From NCBI GenBank assembly GCA_033762075.1, contig JANRLY010000019.1, positions 38,734 through 102,733 on the forward strand: 64,000 bases of DNA, in the 5' to 3' direction. Under the pieces are notes generated by a model, which was given only the letters and a program-made list of their open reading frames with translations, was not told the DNA's origin and ran no database searches. Below are positions 35,170 to 43,152 of the stretch, one piece after another. The stretch comes from VFKI01 sp033762075. GTDB taxonomy: Bacteria > Pseudomonadota > Gammaproteobacteria > DSM-16500. The translations under genes and the position numbers were made by a program. Positions within the stretch are counted from its first letter, which is position 1. The number at the start of each line of letters is the position of its first letter.

Positions 35170-37236
35170 TTAAAAAGGCGGCTCTTTACTGACAACACTT
35201 CTGATCCAGCCCATTTCACCAAAGACAGACGGATGAAAGCCTGTTGCGAGATAAATATCACTAAAGCCATCTTCAAATAATATTTTTGCGACATCTTGCC
35301 CTGTCACACCCGCACCTAAATCCGAATCAATATAAATAGGAATATTTTTACTGTAGACATTCACCATGTGCGAATGCATAAAATCTTCAGCAGTATTGAA
35401 CGTAATAATATTTTTTCCGATCAATTTTGCGCGCATCAACCAAGCTTGTGTCATCAATACACTATCATCTATAAAAATTAACTCAGGCTGCTCCTGCAAT
35501 TTTTCAATCACTTGAACAGGAATGTGCGGCGCAAAATTCTTAGGTAATAATCTTAATCCCAATTGTATGCATTTTTCTCTGATATTTTCTTCTTCGTATC
35601 GACTCGTTACAAGAAAGGAAGATGCCGCAATATTCAATTGTTCAATCACACTCAGTCCAGTCACGGCACTCTCAATTAATTCATAATCAATAAGGTAAAT
35701 GACATCATCAGAAGGACGCTGATGAAACCAAGTCAATAATTCTCCCACTGTATGAAATTTAAATATTGCTACCGGCTTGTAAGACTTTAAGCGATCATTC
35801 CAGACTTGATGGATTGTTTCATCATCATCCAGCACAACAATAGTCGTTGTAGAAGAAAATAATAAACGCGAAGCGAACCACTCTGGACTACGCATTTTCG
35901 GTAAAATGACTTCAACAGTGGTGCCGGCACCAACCTCTGAGTCAATCACAATTTTACCGCCCCACGATTTATCAATCATTCGAATAGCATACGACAATCC
36001 CAAGCCATGACCTTTTTTCTTATGGCTCACCGTTTCGCCCTTATTTAATTTTTCCAACAGTGAGGGTGGAATGCCACAGCCTTCATCCTTGATTGAGACA
36101 GTCAAGTAATCCCGTTCAGAAAATAAATTGACGAATATATTTTTATTGAGTTTATCTTGCATCGACTCAATAGCATTATTTAATAAATTACTGATCACGC
36201 GCTTGAAAGCTGATGCTGATATATTCGCAAAACAACTGTAGGCAGACTCTTGAACTTCCATGAAAAGATTCAAGCCAGACTCTCGATATTGAACACATGT
36301 TTCTGAGACAACACTGGAGACCAAATCCACCACCCATTCTGGTGCATTTTCAACCCCACCTTCGTCATGGGATGAAAGCAAATTTTTATGATGATGGCTT
36401 AACAAATTATTCGCGATATCACGAATCCGACTTGCCGCATTGCGAATTAAGATGCGCTGCTCTTCTGGTATCGTATGAATATCTTTAACAACAACATCCA
36501 ACGCAGTCAAAGGCGAACGAATATCATGCGCCACTTGCGCAGCCATTTGTCCGAGCGCAGCTTCACGAGCATGCAGCGTCACTTCATCCATTAATTCAAT
36601 AATTTTGCGGTGCACTTCTTGTAATTCAATCGGCAACACAATATTTTGATCATTAATCACACTCGAACGATCTTTTAAAAGCGCCAAGACATTCATCACT
36701 GGCGAAATAAATAAATCTTGCGGGATGCGTTTACTCAAAGGATACAACAAAAGAAATATCAGAAGAGAGAAAATCAACAATAATGAGAATTTTACCATTT
36801 GTTGAAATAACGTTGAATTATAGTAAAAATACGAACCTGAAATCTGCAGTTCACCGTAGGCTTCTCCGTCACCTCCGTGCACAGGATAATAATATACCCA
36901 TGATAAAGGGTATACCCATTTAATTTCTGGAAGCTTTCGAATTTTTTGTTTTTCAATCCACTGGTATTTCTTTAAACGGTCAGCATGATTTAATTCATCA
37001 AGTTTAACTGAGATACTACGCTGATTATCAATCAACGATTGCGCAACGATAAACTCGCTTAAACTATAACATTCTCGATTGAGAGAGGATTTGACTTGTT
37101 GGAATCCATCAAGAATATCATAGGTTGAAGTAATCAATACTGCGATTGAAAGCAACCCTAAACACAGCATGATGCGATTACCAATCACCCATTTGATATA
37201 ACGTGCTAATGTAATATTATTTTCTTGAGGCTTCAT
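35170..37236 (-). CDS. Hybrid sensor histidine kinase with two receiver domains
   Basis: 688 residues from ATG 37236; the frame also has a TTG at 37254. Transmembrane segments at about 20-40 and 150-168 enclose a ~110-residue periplasmic sensor. The H-box QVAHDIRSPLTALD holds the phospho-His (about residue 237). The N and G boxes follow, with DEGCGIPPSL and KKGHGLGLSYA. Two receivers end the protein: IVVLDDDET/YLIDYEL and LIFIDDS/IYIDSDLGAG. The start lies inside the 3' end of the periplasmic-binding-protein gene, so the two should act together, as in LuxP-LuxQ. The ligand is unknown. Confidence 0.92.
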   Translation of the reverse strand: MKPQENNITLARYIKWVIGNRIMLCLGLLSIAVLITSTYDILDGFQQVKSSLNRECYSLSEFIVAQSLIDNQRSISVKLDELNHADRLKKYQWIEKQKIRKLPEIKWVYPLSWVYYYPVHGGDGEAYGELQISGSYFYYNSTLFQQMVKFSLLLIFSLLIFLLLYPLSKRIPQDLFISPVMNVLALLKDRSSVINDQNIVLPIELQEVHRKIIELMDEVTLHAREAALGQMAAQVAHDIRSPLTALDVVVKDIHTIPEEQRILIRNAASRIRDIANNLLSHHHKNLLSSHDEGGVENAPEWVVDLVSSVVSETCVQYRESGLNLFMEVQESAYSCFANISASAFKRVISNLLNNAIESMQDKLNKNIFVNLFSERDYLTVSIKDEGCGIPPSLLEKLNKGETVSHKKKGHGLGLSYAIRMIDKSWGGKIVIDSEVGAGTTVEVILPKMRSPEWFASRLLFSSTTTIVVLDDDETIHQVWNDRLKSYKPVAIFKFHTVGELLTWFHQRPSDDVIYLIDYELIESAVTGLSVIEQLNIAASSFLVTSRYEEENIREKCIQLGLRLLPKNFAPHIPVQVIEKLQEQPELIFIDDSVLMTQAWLMRAKLIGKNIITFNTAEDFMHSHMVNVYSKNIPIYIDSDLGAGVTGQDVAKILFEDGFSDIYLATGFHPSVFGEMGWIRSVVSKEPPF

Positions 37237-38380
37237 ATGATGAATAATTCGCAATAATACCTTGTTCTTGCTCTCCCTGCTGTGTCAATGCATAAACCAT
37301 AATTGAACCAGGACGGTGCCAATTAGGATCGGTTTCCCTTGCTGCCATAAAACTCTTTAAAATATTTTTTCGCATGGATTGATGTTTTTTTTGCGGAAAC
37401 ATTTTCAAGGCATCAACAACTGAGATGACACTTGAATATGACATATAGGTAACCGCATTTTTTGATTGCTCTCCAAAAAGCTTTTGATACTGAGTTAAAA
37501 AATCACTGTACGTTTTAGAATTCTCATTTTGAACGAGTGGACTGATTTTGTAAGCAAGATAATTATTGATTTTACGATGTTCTTTTTTCGCAGCACTTGA
37601 ATTCCCCCAATTATCTAAATTGTAAACAAATATCAAGTGAGACATTGGCAAATAATCAGAAATCATTTTCATGAGTGTTTGCGCATCAACATAACTCAGA
37701 GGTTGTAACAAAATAATGCTGCCAGGTTGGTAACCCTCAAGTAATCTTTGCATATCAATTAATTCGACATGGTTCCCCGTATAATAACGATCGGTAATAT
37801 GCGCTGTTGGATAATATTGATGGTAGAGTTTATTAAAGAGCAAAGCCATATCAACACAATCTTTGCAATCGGCCTGGGTAATATTAAAAATATCTTTGCC
37901 AGGAAAATATTTTTTAACGAACAATACATTGGCATTGGCAATATACTCATCTGGCAACGAAAGACTATAAAAATTGGTCGGCAACTCTTTTAAAGAAACA
38001 TCCGTTGCATAAGGTGATACAACCAAGGTATGTTTGATGTATTTTTTTAACAATAGAAATTGATTAGAAAGATGCGGCCCAATAATTAAATCAGGCTTCC
38101 ATTGCTCCACTTCACATAGTGCATTTAAAATCGCCAAAGGCTTATTCCCATAAGTAAACACCTTATACTCGATCAATATACCTGTTTGTTTAGCTGAAAA
38201 AATTGCCGTATCAATACCCGCGAAGTAATCTATTTTATATTTTTGGGCAAATTTTTCTGATGTGAAATTATCCAGAATCGCCAAACGAATCGCCGTCTTA
38301 TGTACTGCAGACTCACTGCGACAAGGCAAAGAGAAACAGACCATGAAAGACAATACGACAAACAAACAATACTTTAACAC
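37217..38380 (-). CDS. Periplasmic binding protein-like sensor partner
   Basis: 387 residues from GTG 38380. A signal peptide (LKYCLFVVLSFMVCFSLPC) precedes a type 1 periplasmic-binding fold of the Leu/Ile/Val receptor kind (AIRLAILDNFTSEKFAQ, PDLIIGPHLSNQFLLLKKY, HTLVVSPYATD). There are no ABC permease or ATPase genes nearby; instead the gene overlaps a histidine-kinase gene. A role as ligand receptor for that kinase is therefore more likely than transport. Confidence 0.8.
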   Translation of the reverse strand: MLKYCLFVVLSFMVCFSLPCRSESAVHKTAIRLAILDNFTSEKFAQKYKIDYFAGIDTAIFSAKQTGILIEYKVFTYGNKPLAILNALCEVEQWKPDLIIGPHLSNQFLLLKKYIKHTLVVSPYATDVSLKELPTNFYSLSLPDEYIANANVLFVKKYFPGKDIFNITQADCKDCVDMALLFNKLYHQYYPTAHITDRYYTGNHVELIDMQRLLEGYQPGSIILLQPLSYVDAQTLMKMISDYLPMSHLIFVYNLDNWGNSSAAKKEHRKINNYLAYKISPLVQNENSKTYSDFLTQYQKLFGEQSKNAVTYMSYSSVISVVDALKMFPQKKHQSMRKNILKSFMAARETDPNWHRPGSIMVYALTQQGEQEQGIIANYSSYEASRK

Positions 38381-38415
38381 GAGTGCACTACCCTAGTTTC
38401 GGACATCAAATGCGG

Positions 38416-38444
38416 TTGACATCTTAACTGATGCTGTATAGATT
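38416..38444 (+). promoter_or_regulatory. Sigma70 promoter for the peptide/SagB/exporter operon
   Basis: Consensus -35 TTGACA at 38416-38421, 17 bases, then TAGATT at 38439-38444 (TATAGA is also possible at 15 bases). It points toward the 23-codon ORF at 38484 and lies in the 103-bp divergent gap to the binding-protein gene. Confidence 0.55.
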
Positions 38445-38483
38445 TGCCAAATAACATCTTATTTTTTTATAGGAAAATGCCAC

Positions 38484-38555
38484 ATGAATCCTGTGCAAAG
38501 AGAAAGCAAAGAATCCAGCGAAACCCTGAGAGCACCTGCTTTCTTTAAAAACTAA
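38484..38555 (+). CDS. 23-residue peptide, candidate modified-peptide precursor
   Basis: ATG 38484 to TAA 38553-38555. The SD (agga) is about ten bases upstream and a good promoter precedes it. The peptide starts MNPVQRESKESSETLR and ends APAFFKN: a charged, Ser/Glu-rich leader-like part and an apolar end. It has no Cys, and only Ser7, Ser11, Ser12 and Thr14 could be heterocyclised. The SagB-like gene starts 24 bases later and has no clear SD of its own, so it may be translationally linked. It is not PqqA (no Glu-x3-Tyr). A RiPP precursor role is inferred from context. Confidence 0.45.
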   Translation: MNPVQRESKESSETLRAPAFFKN

Positions 38556-38579
38556 CCCCCCAGAAAAGCACCTTCTTTT

Positions 38580-39644
38580 ATGGCTGGCTTATACATCAAT
38601 CAGCACTTGTTTTTTTTACTTGAAGAAGGACAAGTCCTCGTCTGGAATTATCTGAAACACGAGCAATTTCTTCTTAATTCAGCTTATTTTACAGAGTTAT
38701 TACATATCTCCGAAACTGGCACCTTTAATGATTCAAGCATCATGGAGGAGCTACGAAACGCCGAGCTCATTACTGAGACACCCCCTGAAAAAACCCCTTG
38801 GGGATGGGATATTATTTCGAAAATTTTTCATAAAGGCACCCAAGACATTTACGCTACGAACGGCGCGACCAGCCCAGAAGAAGTGGCACAGCGCTACCTA
38901 GATGAATCCACCAAGCTCGCAGCAACCCAACCTCCCCCCCTCTTCTTAGAGAAACCAGGCAAACGGATCATCCTTCCGACACCTGATACGAGGCAACTCG
39001 ACAAGGTTTCATTAATTTCCGCTTTAAAAAATCGAAAAACCAGCCGAAATTTTGATGGACGCCCGATCACTCTGGAAGAGTTAAGCACTATGCTATATAC
39101 CAGCTTTGGGCTCATTCATGGCCTAGAATGGGAAGAACTCACTGCATTGAATTACAAGACCATCGGCTATCGAAAAGCCAGCCCTGCCAGTGGAGCTTTA
39201 CATGCCGAAGAAGCATACATCATCGCTTATCAAGTGACCGGATTGGAACAAGGTATTTATCATTATCGCCCCCAGGATCATCAGTTAACGTTATTATCAA
39301 AGGGCAATTATGAGGCCGAAATCATTCAGGCCAATTATCATCAGCATCACTCAAAAGGATTAGCATGCGGTATTTATTTAACGTGTCGGTGCGATAAACT
39401 CTGGTGGAAATATAAGCACTCGCGCTCTCTGAAAGCAGCGTTACTTGATATCGGGCATGCGTCGCAAACTTTTTTACTCACAGCAACCGCTTTACAATTA
39501 AAAACATGGATAACAGCAGCCTTTCAAGACAGTATCGTCAGTCAATTACTCCAAGTCGATGGCACCATTGAAAGCGCTTTTCTTTTTATAGGCGCGGGTC
39601 ACGGAACCAACCAACCCTTACCAGAAGCCTTTTTACATTTATGA
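38580..39644 (+). CDS. SagB-like FMN-dependent (nitroreductase-fold) dehydrogenase
   Basis: 354 residues. Residues about 1-90 resemble the winged-helix-like N-terminal part found in SagB-type peptide-maturation dehydrogenases. The nitroreductase fold follows: NRKTSRNFDGRPITLEEL binds FMN phosphate, and SPASGALHAEEAYIIAY and GLEQGIYHYRPQDH are typical SagB/ThcOx segments. SagB enzymes oxidise azolines to azoles in ribosomal peptides. No YcaO cyclase or radical SAM gene is adjacent, so the actual reaction is open. It overlaps the exporter gene by 4 bases and follows a tiny peptide gene. Confidence 0.8.
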   Translation: MAGLYINQHLFFLLEEGQVLVWNYLKHEQFLLNSAYFTELLHISETGTFNDSSIMEELRNAELITETPPEKTPWGWDIISKIFHKGTQDIYATNGATSPEEVAQRYLDESTKLAATQPPPLFLEKPGKRIILPTPDTRQLDKVSLISALKNRKTSRNFDGRPITLEELSTMLYTSFGLIHGLEWEELTALNYKTIGYRKASPASGALHAEEAYIIAYQVTGLEQGIYHYRPQDHQLTLLSKGNYEAEIIQANYHQHHSKGLACGIYLTCRCDKLWWKYKHSRSLKAALLDIGHASQTFLLTATALQLKTWITAAFQDSIVSQLLQVDGTIESAFLFIGAGHGTNQPLPEAFLHL

Positions 39645-40858
39645 TAAAAGCCCTGCTCACAAAACCCCTCATCCCATCGAAACCTACTCTGTTTATAACG
39701 CTCGCCTTATTCATCGCATTAGTGGGCTTTATCTCGATGGATATTTATTTTCCTTCTTTTCCAGCCATTAGCGATGCTTTTGCGATTACGCCCGGCACAA
39801 CTCAACTCACGCTTACACTGTTTCTCTGTGGATTTGGCATTTCACAGCTTTTTTATGGGCCACTCTCCGATTATTTCGGGAGAAGACCTGTTTTATTAAT
39901 CGGTTTTTGTATTTATCTCCTAGGCAGCGCAGGGCTCGCAACCACTCACTCTACACAGATGTTACTCTTGACACGCCTTATACAGGGTATCGGCGCAGGT
40001 GCTGGCGCCAGTTTAGGCAGGGTCTTATTAAGGGATAAATTTACCGGCAATACCATGGCACAAATGGCTTCTTATCTCACAATAGGCATAGCGCTTGCCA
40101 CAGCCTTAGCCCCCGCTCTTGGCGGATACATTCAAGAGATATTTGGTTTTCGCGGTAATTTTATCCTCATGCTATTATTCGGCTTGTTTGTCACAGTTTT
40201 TGTCTGCATTTATTTACCCGAAACGCATCAAACCCGCTCACAGTATTCGTTACATCCTTTCATTATTGTAAAAAATTATGCTGCCTTACTCAGAAATAAA
40301 ATATTTATCTGCAATATGCTTTGCTCAGGCTTAGCATTATCTGCATTAATCGCTTACGCTATTATTAATCCCTTTATTTTGCAAAATCATTTACACGTTT
40401 CACCTGCGCATTATGGCTTGATCACTTTATGTATTGCCCTGGGGGAGTTGATCGGTACATTCATCAATAGTCAATGTGTCACAACGTTAGGGTATCGTAC
40501 GATGATGATCATTGGTATTGCTTTAATGGTGTTGGCCGCATCGCTAATGATAACACTGAGCATCTTAAATATTTTTAATATCATGAGCATCATGGTGCCG
40601 ACATTTCTCATAACAATGTGTATCGGAATTATTATTCCAAATGCCACCGCGGGCGCATTTTCAACACTCACTTCTTCCATCGGGGCTGCCGGTGCTATCT
40701 ACGGGTTTTTTCAAGTTCTCATGACTGTATTAGTGACCTACTGTATTGCCAATTTACCTACCCAAACTCAAACAGAGTTAGGCGTGATATTTTTAGTGTT
40801 GGGCTTAATTAGCAGTATTTTATTTTTACTCCAATCCCATTCGCGCCAAAGCACGTAA
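39641..40858 (+). CDS. Bcr/CflA-family MFS exporter
   Basis: 405 residues with 12 hydrophobic segments. FISMDIYFPSFPAISDAF is the family's first helix, GPLSDYFGRRPVLL the loop 2-3 motif and RLIQGIGAGAGASLGR the motif C-like helix. These are drug/H+ antiporters that also export small peptides and cysteine-pathway products. The start overlaps the SagB-like stop by 4 bases, so export of that enzyme's product is the simplest reading. The 3' end overlaps the convergent ygfX gene by 33 bases. Confidence 0.9.
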   Translation: MIKALLTKPLIPSKPTLFITLALFIALVGFISMDIYFPSFPAISDAFAITPGTTQLTLTLFLCGFGISQLFYGPLSDYFGRRPVLLIGFCIYLLGSAGLATTHSTQMLLLTRLIQGIGAGAGASLGRVLLRDKFTGNTMAQMASYLTIGIALATALAPALGGYIQEIFGFRGNFILMLLFGLFVTVFVCIYLPETHQTRSQYSLHPFIIVKNYAALLRNKIFICNMLCSGLALSALIAYAIINPFILQNHLHVSPAHYGLITLCIALGELIGTFINSQCVTTLGYRTMMIIGIALMVLAASLMITLSILNIFNIMSIMVPTFLITMCIGIIIPNATAGAFSTLTSSIGAAGAIYGFFQVLMTVLVTYCIANLPTQTQTELGVIFLVLGLISSILFLLQSHSRQST

Positions 40859-41233
40859 TCGACGATACTCTTCTGCTGTAACACTGTCGCGAAAAATCGC
40901 CCACGTTTTTTTACGATGCGTCTCTGACATAATAAATCTCAACACCAAAACACAATCTGTCAGCATACTATCGCCGCAGAGTTGGCAATCCCATTCGCGC
41001 GCCTGCACAGACACTCGCCATTGTTTATTGTGATAAGTCAGTTGTTGCCACTGCTGTTGCAGATAAAACGCGCGCAGCAAATAACCGATCAAAAACATCA
41101 TCAAAAGACCTTTCCAAAGCATTGCGCAAGGTAAAGTAATAATAATCGAGCAAGATAAAACCAATAAAGCGCACTGGTACAAAAGAAAATACCTTGAGAA
41201 ACGAGGCGCTACTTTAAAATGACTGTCGTGCAT
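40826..41233 (-). CDS. ygfX: YgfX-family inner-membrane protein (CptA-like)
   Basis: 135 residues. Two transmembrane segments (about 15-52) are followed by a soluble part and the family-typical end FRDSVTAEEYRRLRALAR. In E. coli the partner of YgfX is SdhE (YgfY), encoded here directly upstream with a 20-base overlap. Its role in E. coli was proposed as a membrane toxin; a structural role with SdhE is also possible. Confidence 0.85.
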   Translation of the reverse strand: MHDSHFKVAPRFSRYFLLYQCALLVLSCSIIITLPCAMLWKGLLMMFLIGYLLRAFYLQQQWQQLTYHNKQWRVSVQAREWDCQLCGDSMLTDCVLVLRFIMSETHRKKTWAIFRDSVTAEEYRRLRALARMGLE

Positions 41234-41468
41234 ATTGAATGATTTTTTCCGTCATGCGCTTAAAAGCTGGGTCTTCAGGGGTTTCGCGCCCTGTCAGCCA
41301 AAGAAACAGCGTTTGGTCTTGTGAGCGAAGATAACTTACAAAGATTTCCTGCTCTTCTGGGGATAGTTTAAGATAAGCACCTTCTAAAAATTTCCCCAAT
41401 AAAACATCAAGTTCGAGCATACCCCGACGGCAGGCCCAATATAATTGTGGTGGAATAGTGGAAGACAA
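41214..41468 (-). CDS. sdhE: FAD assembly factor SdhE
   Basis: 84 residues from TTG 41468, chosen because CGGAG sits seven bases upstream; the frame extends to 41651 but the extra residues look non-native. It promotes covalent flavinylation of SdhA and FrdA. The invariant RGMLELD and the FLEGAYLKLSPEEQ segment are present. The length matches the family (about 85-90). It is coupled with ygfX. Confidence 0.9.
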   Translation of the reverse strand: MSSTIPPQLYWACRRGMLELDVLLGKFLEGAYLKLSPEEQEIFVSYLRSQDQTLFLWLTGRETPEDPAFKRMTEKIIQYARQSF

Positions 41469-41574
41469 GAGATACTCCGAATTTGCTATTTTAAGGAAAG
41501 TTAATATAATCAATTCGACTCTCATAAGATAGGCTATACTTGAAACAGAGCATAACATACTAAGGGTGGACGTT

Positions 41575-41835
41575 ATGGCGCAAGATAAGATAACAAAAGA
41601 CTCCGTGCAACTGCTTAAGTTATTTACTCTAGCGGCGATGACACACAACATATCAGCCCTCGAAAAAATCTATACCCATATCGATGAACCAGTCAATAAA
41701 ATCACCCTCAAGAAAAATGGGCTCACTCAACTGCTCGGTAAAATTGTTCAAAGTGACATCAATCTCTACACTATTTTTTCAAATGAAATGTCCCATCCTC
41801 AAAATATACCAACGCAAAAAGGTAAAATGCGTTAA
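41575..41835 (+). CDS. Small hypothetical protein
   Basis: 86 residues from ATG 41575; a GTG at 41566 is in frame but lies inside the SD-like gggtgg. It is predicted mostly helical, polar, with no signal or membrane segment. It ends 31 bases before the Kbl-like gene and may be cotranscribed with it. No family is recognised. Confidence 0.6.
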   Translation: MAQDKITKDSVQLLKLFTLAAMTHNISALEKIYTHIDEPVNKITLKKNGLTQLLGKIVQSDINLYTIFSNEMSHPQNIPTQKGKMR

Positions 41836-41866
41836 TATAGCTTGCATTGATTAAAAGGAATTAATC

Positions 41867-43006
41867 ATGTCTGAACTGCAACTCACGCGCAAACCAGTCA
41901 AGCATCAAGCGCTTTTCACTCTCAAGCCGCCCATGATCAAATTAGCAGATGGCCGTGATGCCATTAATCTTTGCATCAACAATTATCTCGGACTTGCTAA
42001 TCATCCTGCTTTAATCGCAACAGCAATGCAGGGGATCAATCAGTTCCAATTCGGATTATCGTTCCCACAATTCATCCATGGCACAGAAGCATTGCGACGC
42101 GAATTAGAACTGCAATTAAATGCATTTTTAGAAACTGAAGATACTTTTTTATTTTCTACCTGTTTAACACAGCACACAGATTTATTTTCTCAGGTAATGC
42201 ATCACGACGATGCACTCATTAGTAATATCGATAATGATTTCGAAAATTTGCATCATACACAAGCTACCACTTTTAATTTTGAAAATAACAACATGACAGA
42301 TTTAGAAAATCAACTTCGTCTTGCTACACAATTTAAAAATAAATTTATTGCGACTGAAGGTATTTTTCATATGGATGGTCAAATAGCCAATTTACCTGCT
42401 ATTTGTGATCTTGCTAAAAAATATAACGCTCATGTTTTAGTGAATGATACACATGCCGCTGGATTCGTCGGTGAAAAACGCCGCGGCACACCAGAGTATC
42501 ATCACATAGCAGATCGCGTTGACCTTGTGATGAATCAGTTTGTACAAACGAAAAATCATTTTTCAGGCGGTTATATCAGCGGTCAAAAAAAATGGATTGA
42601 TTTACTAAGAGCTGCAGAACATCCAGCACAAGCCTCTCAAGCAGAAATGATTAATACAACACTAAGTGTGCTCGAGCTTTTAAATGCAAGCCCCGAACGT
42701 ATACAACGTTTATACCAAAACAGCCATTATTTACGTGAAAAATTAACTGCACTAGGTTTTACATTATTACCAGGAGATCATCCTATTATTGCAGTCATGT
42801 TAGAGGATTCAGCGATTACAGCTGCTATGATGCAAGCTTTACTTGAAGAAGGGATTTATGTGTTTGCATTTTCCTATCCCTTAGTACCACAAAATAAAGC
42901 GCGACTTCGTTTGCAAGTTTCTGCGATTCATACTCAAGCTCATCTCGATAAAACTATTGCAGCGTTTAAAAAAGTTGGAAAAAACTTGGGAGTCATTGAT
43001 CTGTAA
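41867..43006 (+). CDS. Kbl-like alpha-oxoamine synthase homologue lacking PLP residues
   Basis: 379 residues. It aligns over its whole length with 2-amino-3-ketobutyrate CoA ligase (Kbl): NLCINNYLGLANHP, IATEGIFHMDGQIANLP, and the C-terminal IYVFAFSYPLVPQNKARLRL all have clear Kbl counterparts. Three cofactor positions are changed in the ungapped alignment: the ring-stacking His is D124, the pyridine-N Asp of DxxH is N193 (NDTH), and the Schiff-base Lys is Q227 (QFVQTKNHFSGGY, with a Lys two residues later at 229). Ordinary PLP catalysis therefore looks unlikely unless K229 substitutes. SD aaagga precedes the ATG. No tdh gene is adjacent. Confidence 0.85.
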   Translation: MSELQLTRKPVKHQALFTLKPPMIKLADGRDAINLCINNYLGLANHPALIATAMQGINQFQFGLSFPQFIHGTEALRRELELQLNAFLETEDTFLFSTCLTQHTDLFSQVMHHDDALISNIDNDFENLHHTQATTFNFENNNMTDLENQLRLATQFKNKFIATEGIFHMDGQIANLPAICDLAKKYNAHVLVNDTHAAGFVGEKRRGTPEYHHIADRVDLVMNQFVQTKNHFSGGYISGQKKWIDLLRAAEHPAQASQAEMINTTLSVLELLNASPERIQRLYQNSHYLREKLTALGFTLLPGDHPIIAVMLEDSAITAAMMQALLEEGIYVFAFSYPLVPQNKARLRLQVSAIHTQAHLDKTIAAFKKVGKNLGVIDL

Positions 43007-43071
43007 TCCAAATCACAAGGTTCAGCGAGAAGTAAACGCTTCAACTTTCGTTAAACCCTTTTCCGACGAAA

Positions 43072-43124
43072 AGGAAGCACCGAGTACAGGGATGTGCGTC
43101 CCTGAGTTGAATGAATGAACTTCG
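43072..43124. repeat. Dispersed ~55-bp intergenic repeat, copy 2
   Basis: About 80% identical to 8866-8919, with the shared core gag(c/t)acagggatg and the shared end gaatgaacttcga or near variant. It lies between the convergent Kbl-like and M17 genes. Confidence 0.65.
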
Positions 43125-43152
43125 ATGCCAAAATAAAAAATGCGAAGTCAAA

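Noticed and set aside
37217..38380. The periplasmic binding protein as part of an ABC importer
   Set aside because: No permease or ATPase genes are adjacent; the overlap with a hybrid kinase fits sensing better.
38484..38555. The 23-mer as PqqA (PQQ precursor)
   Set aside because: It lacks the Glu-x3-Tyr core, and no pqqB-E genes are present.
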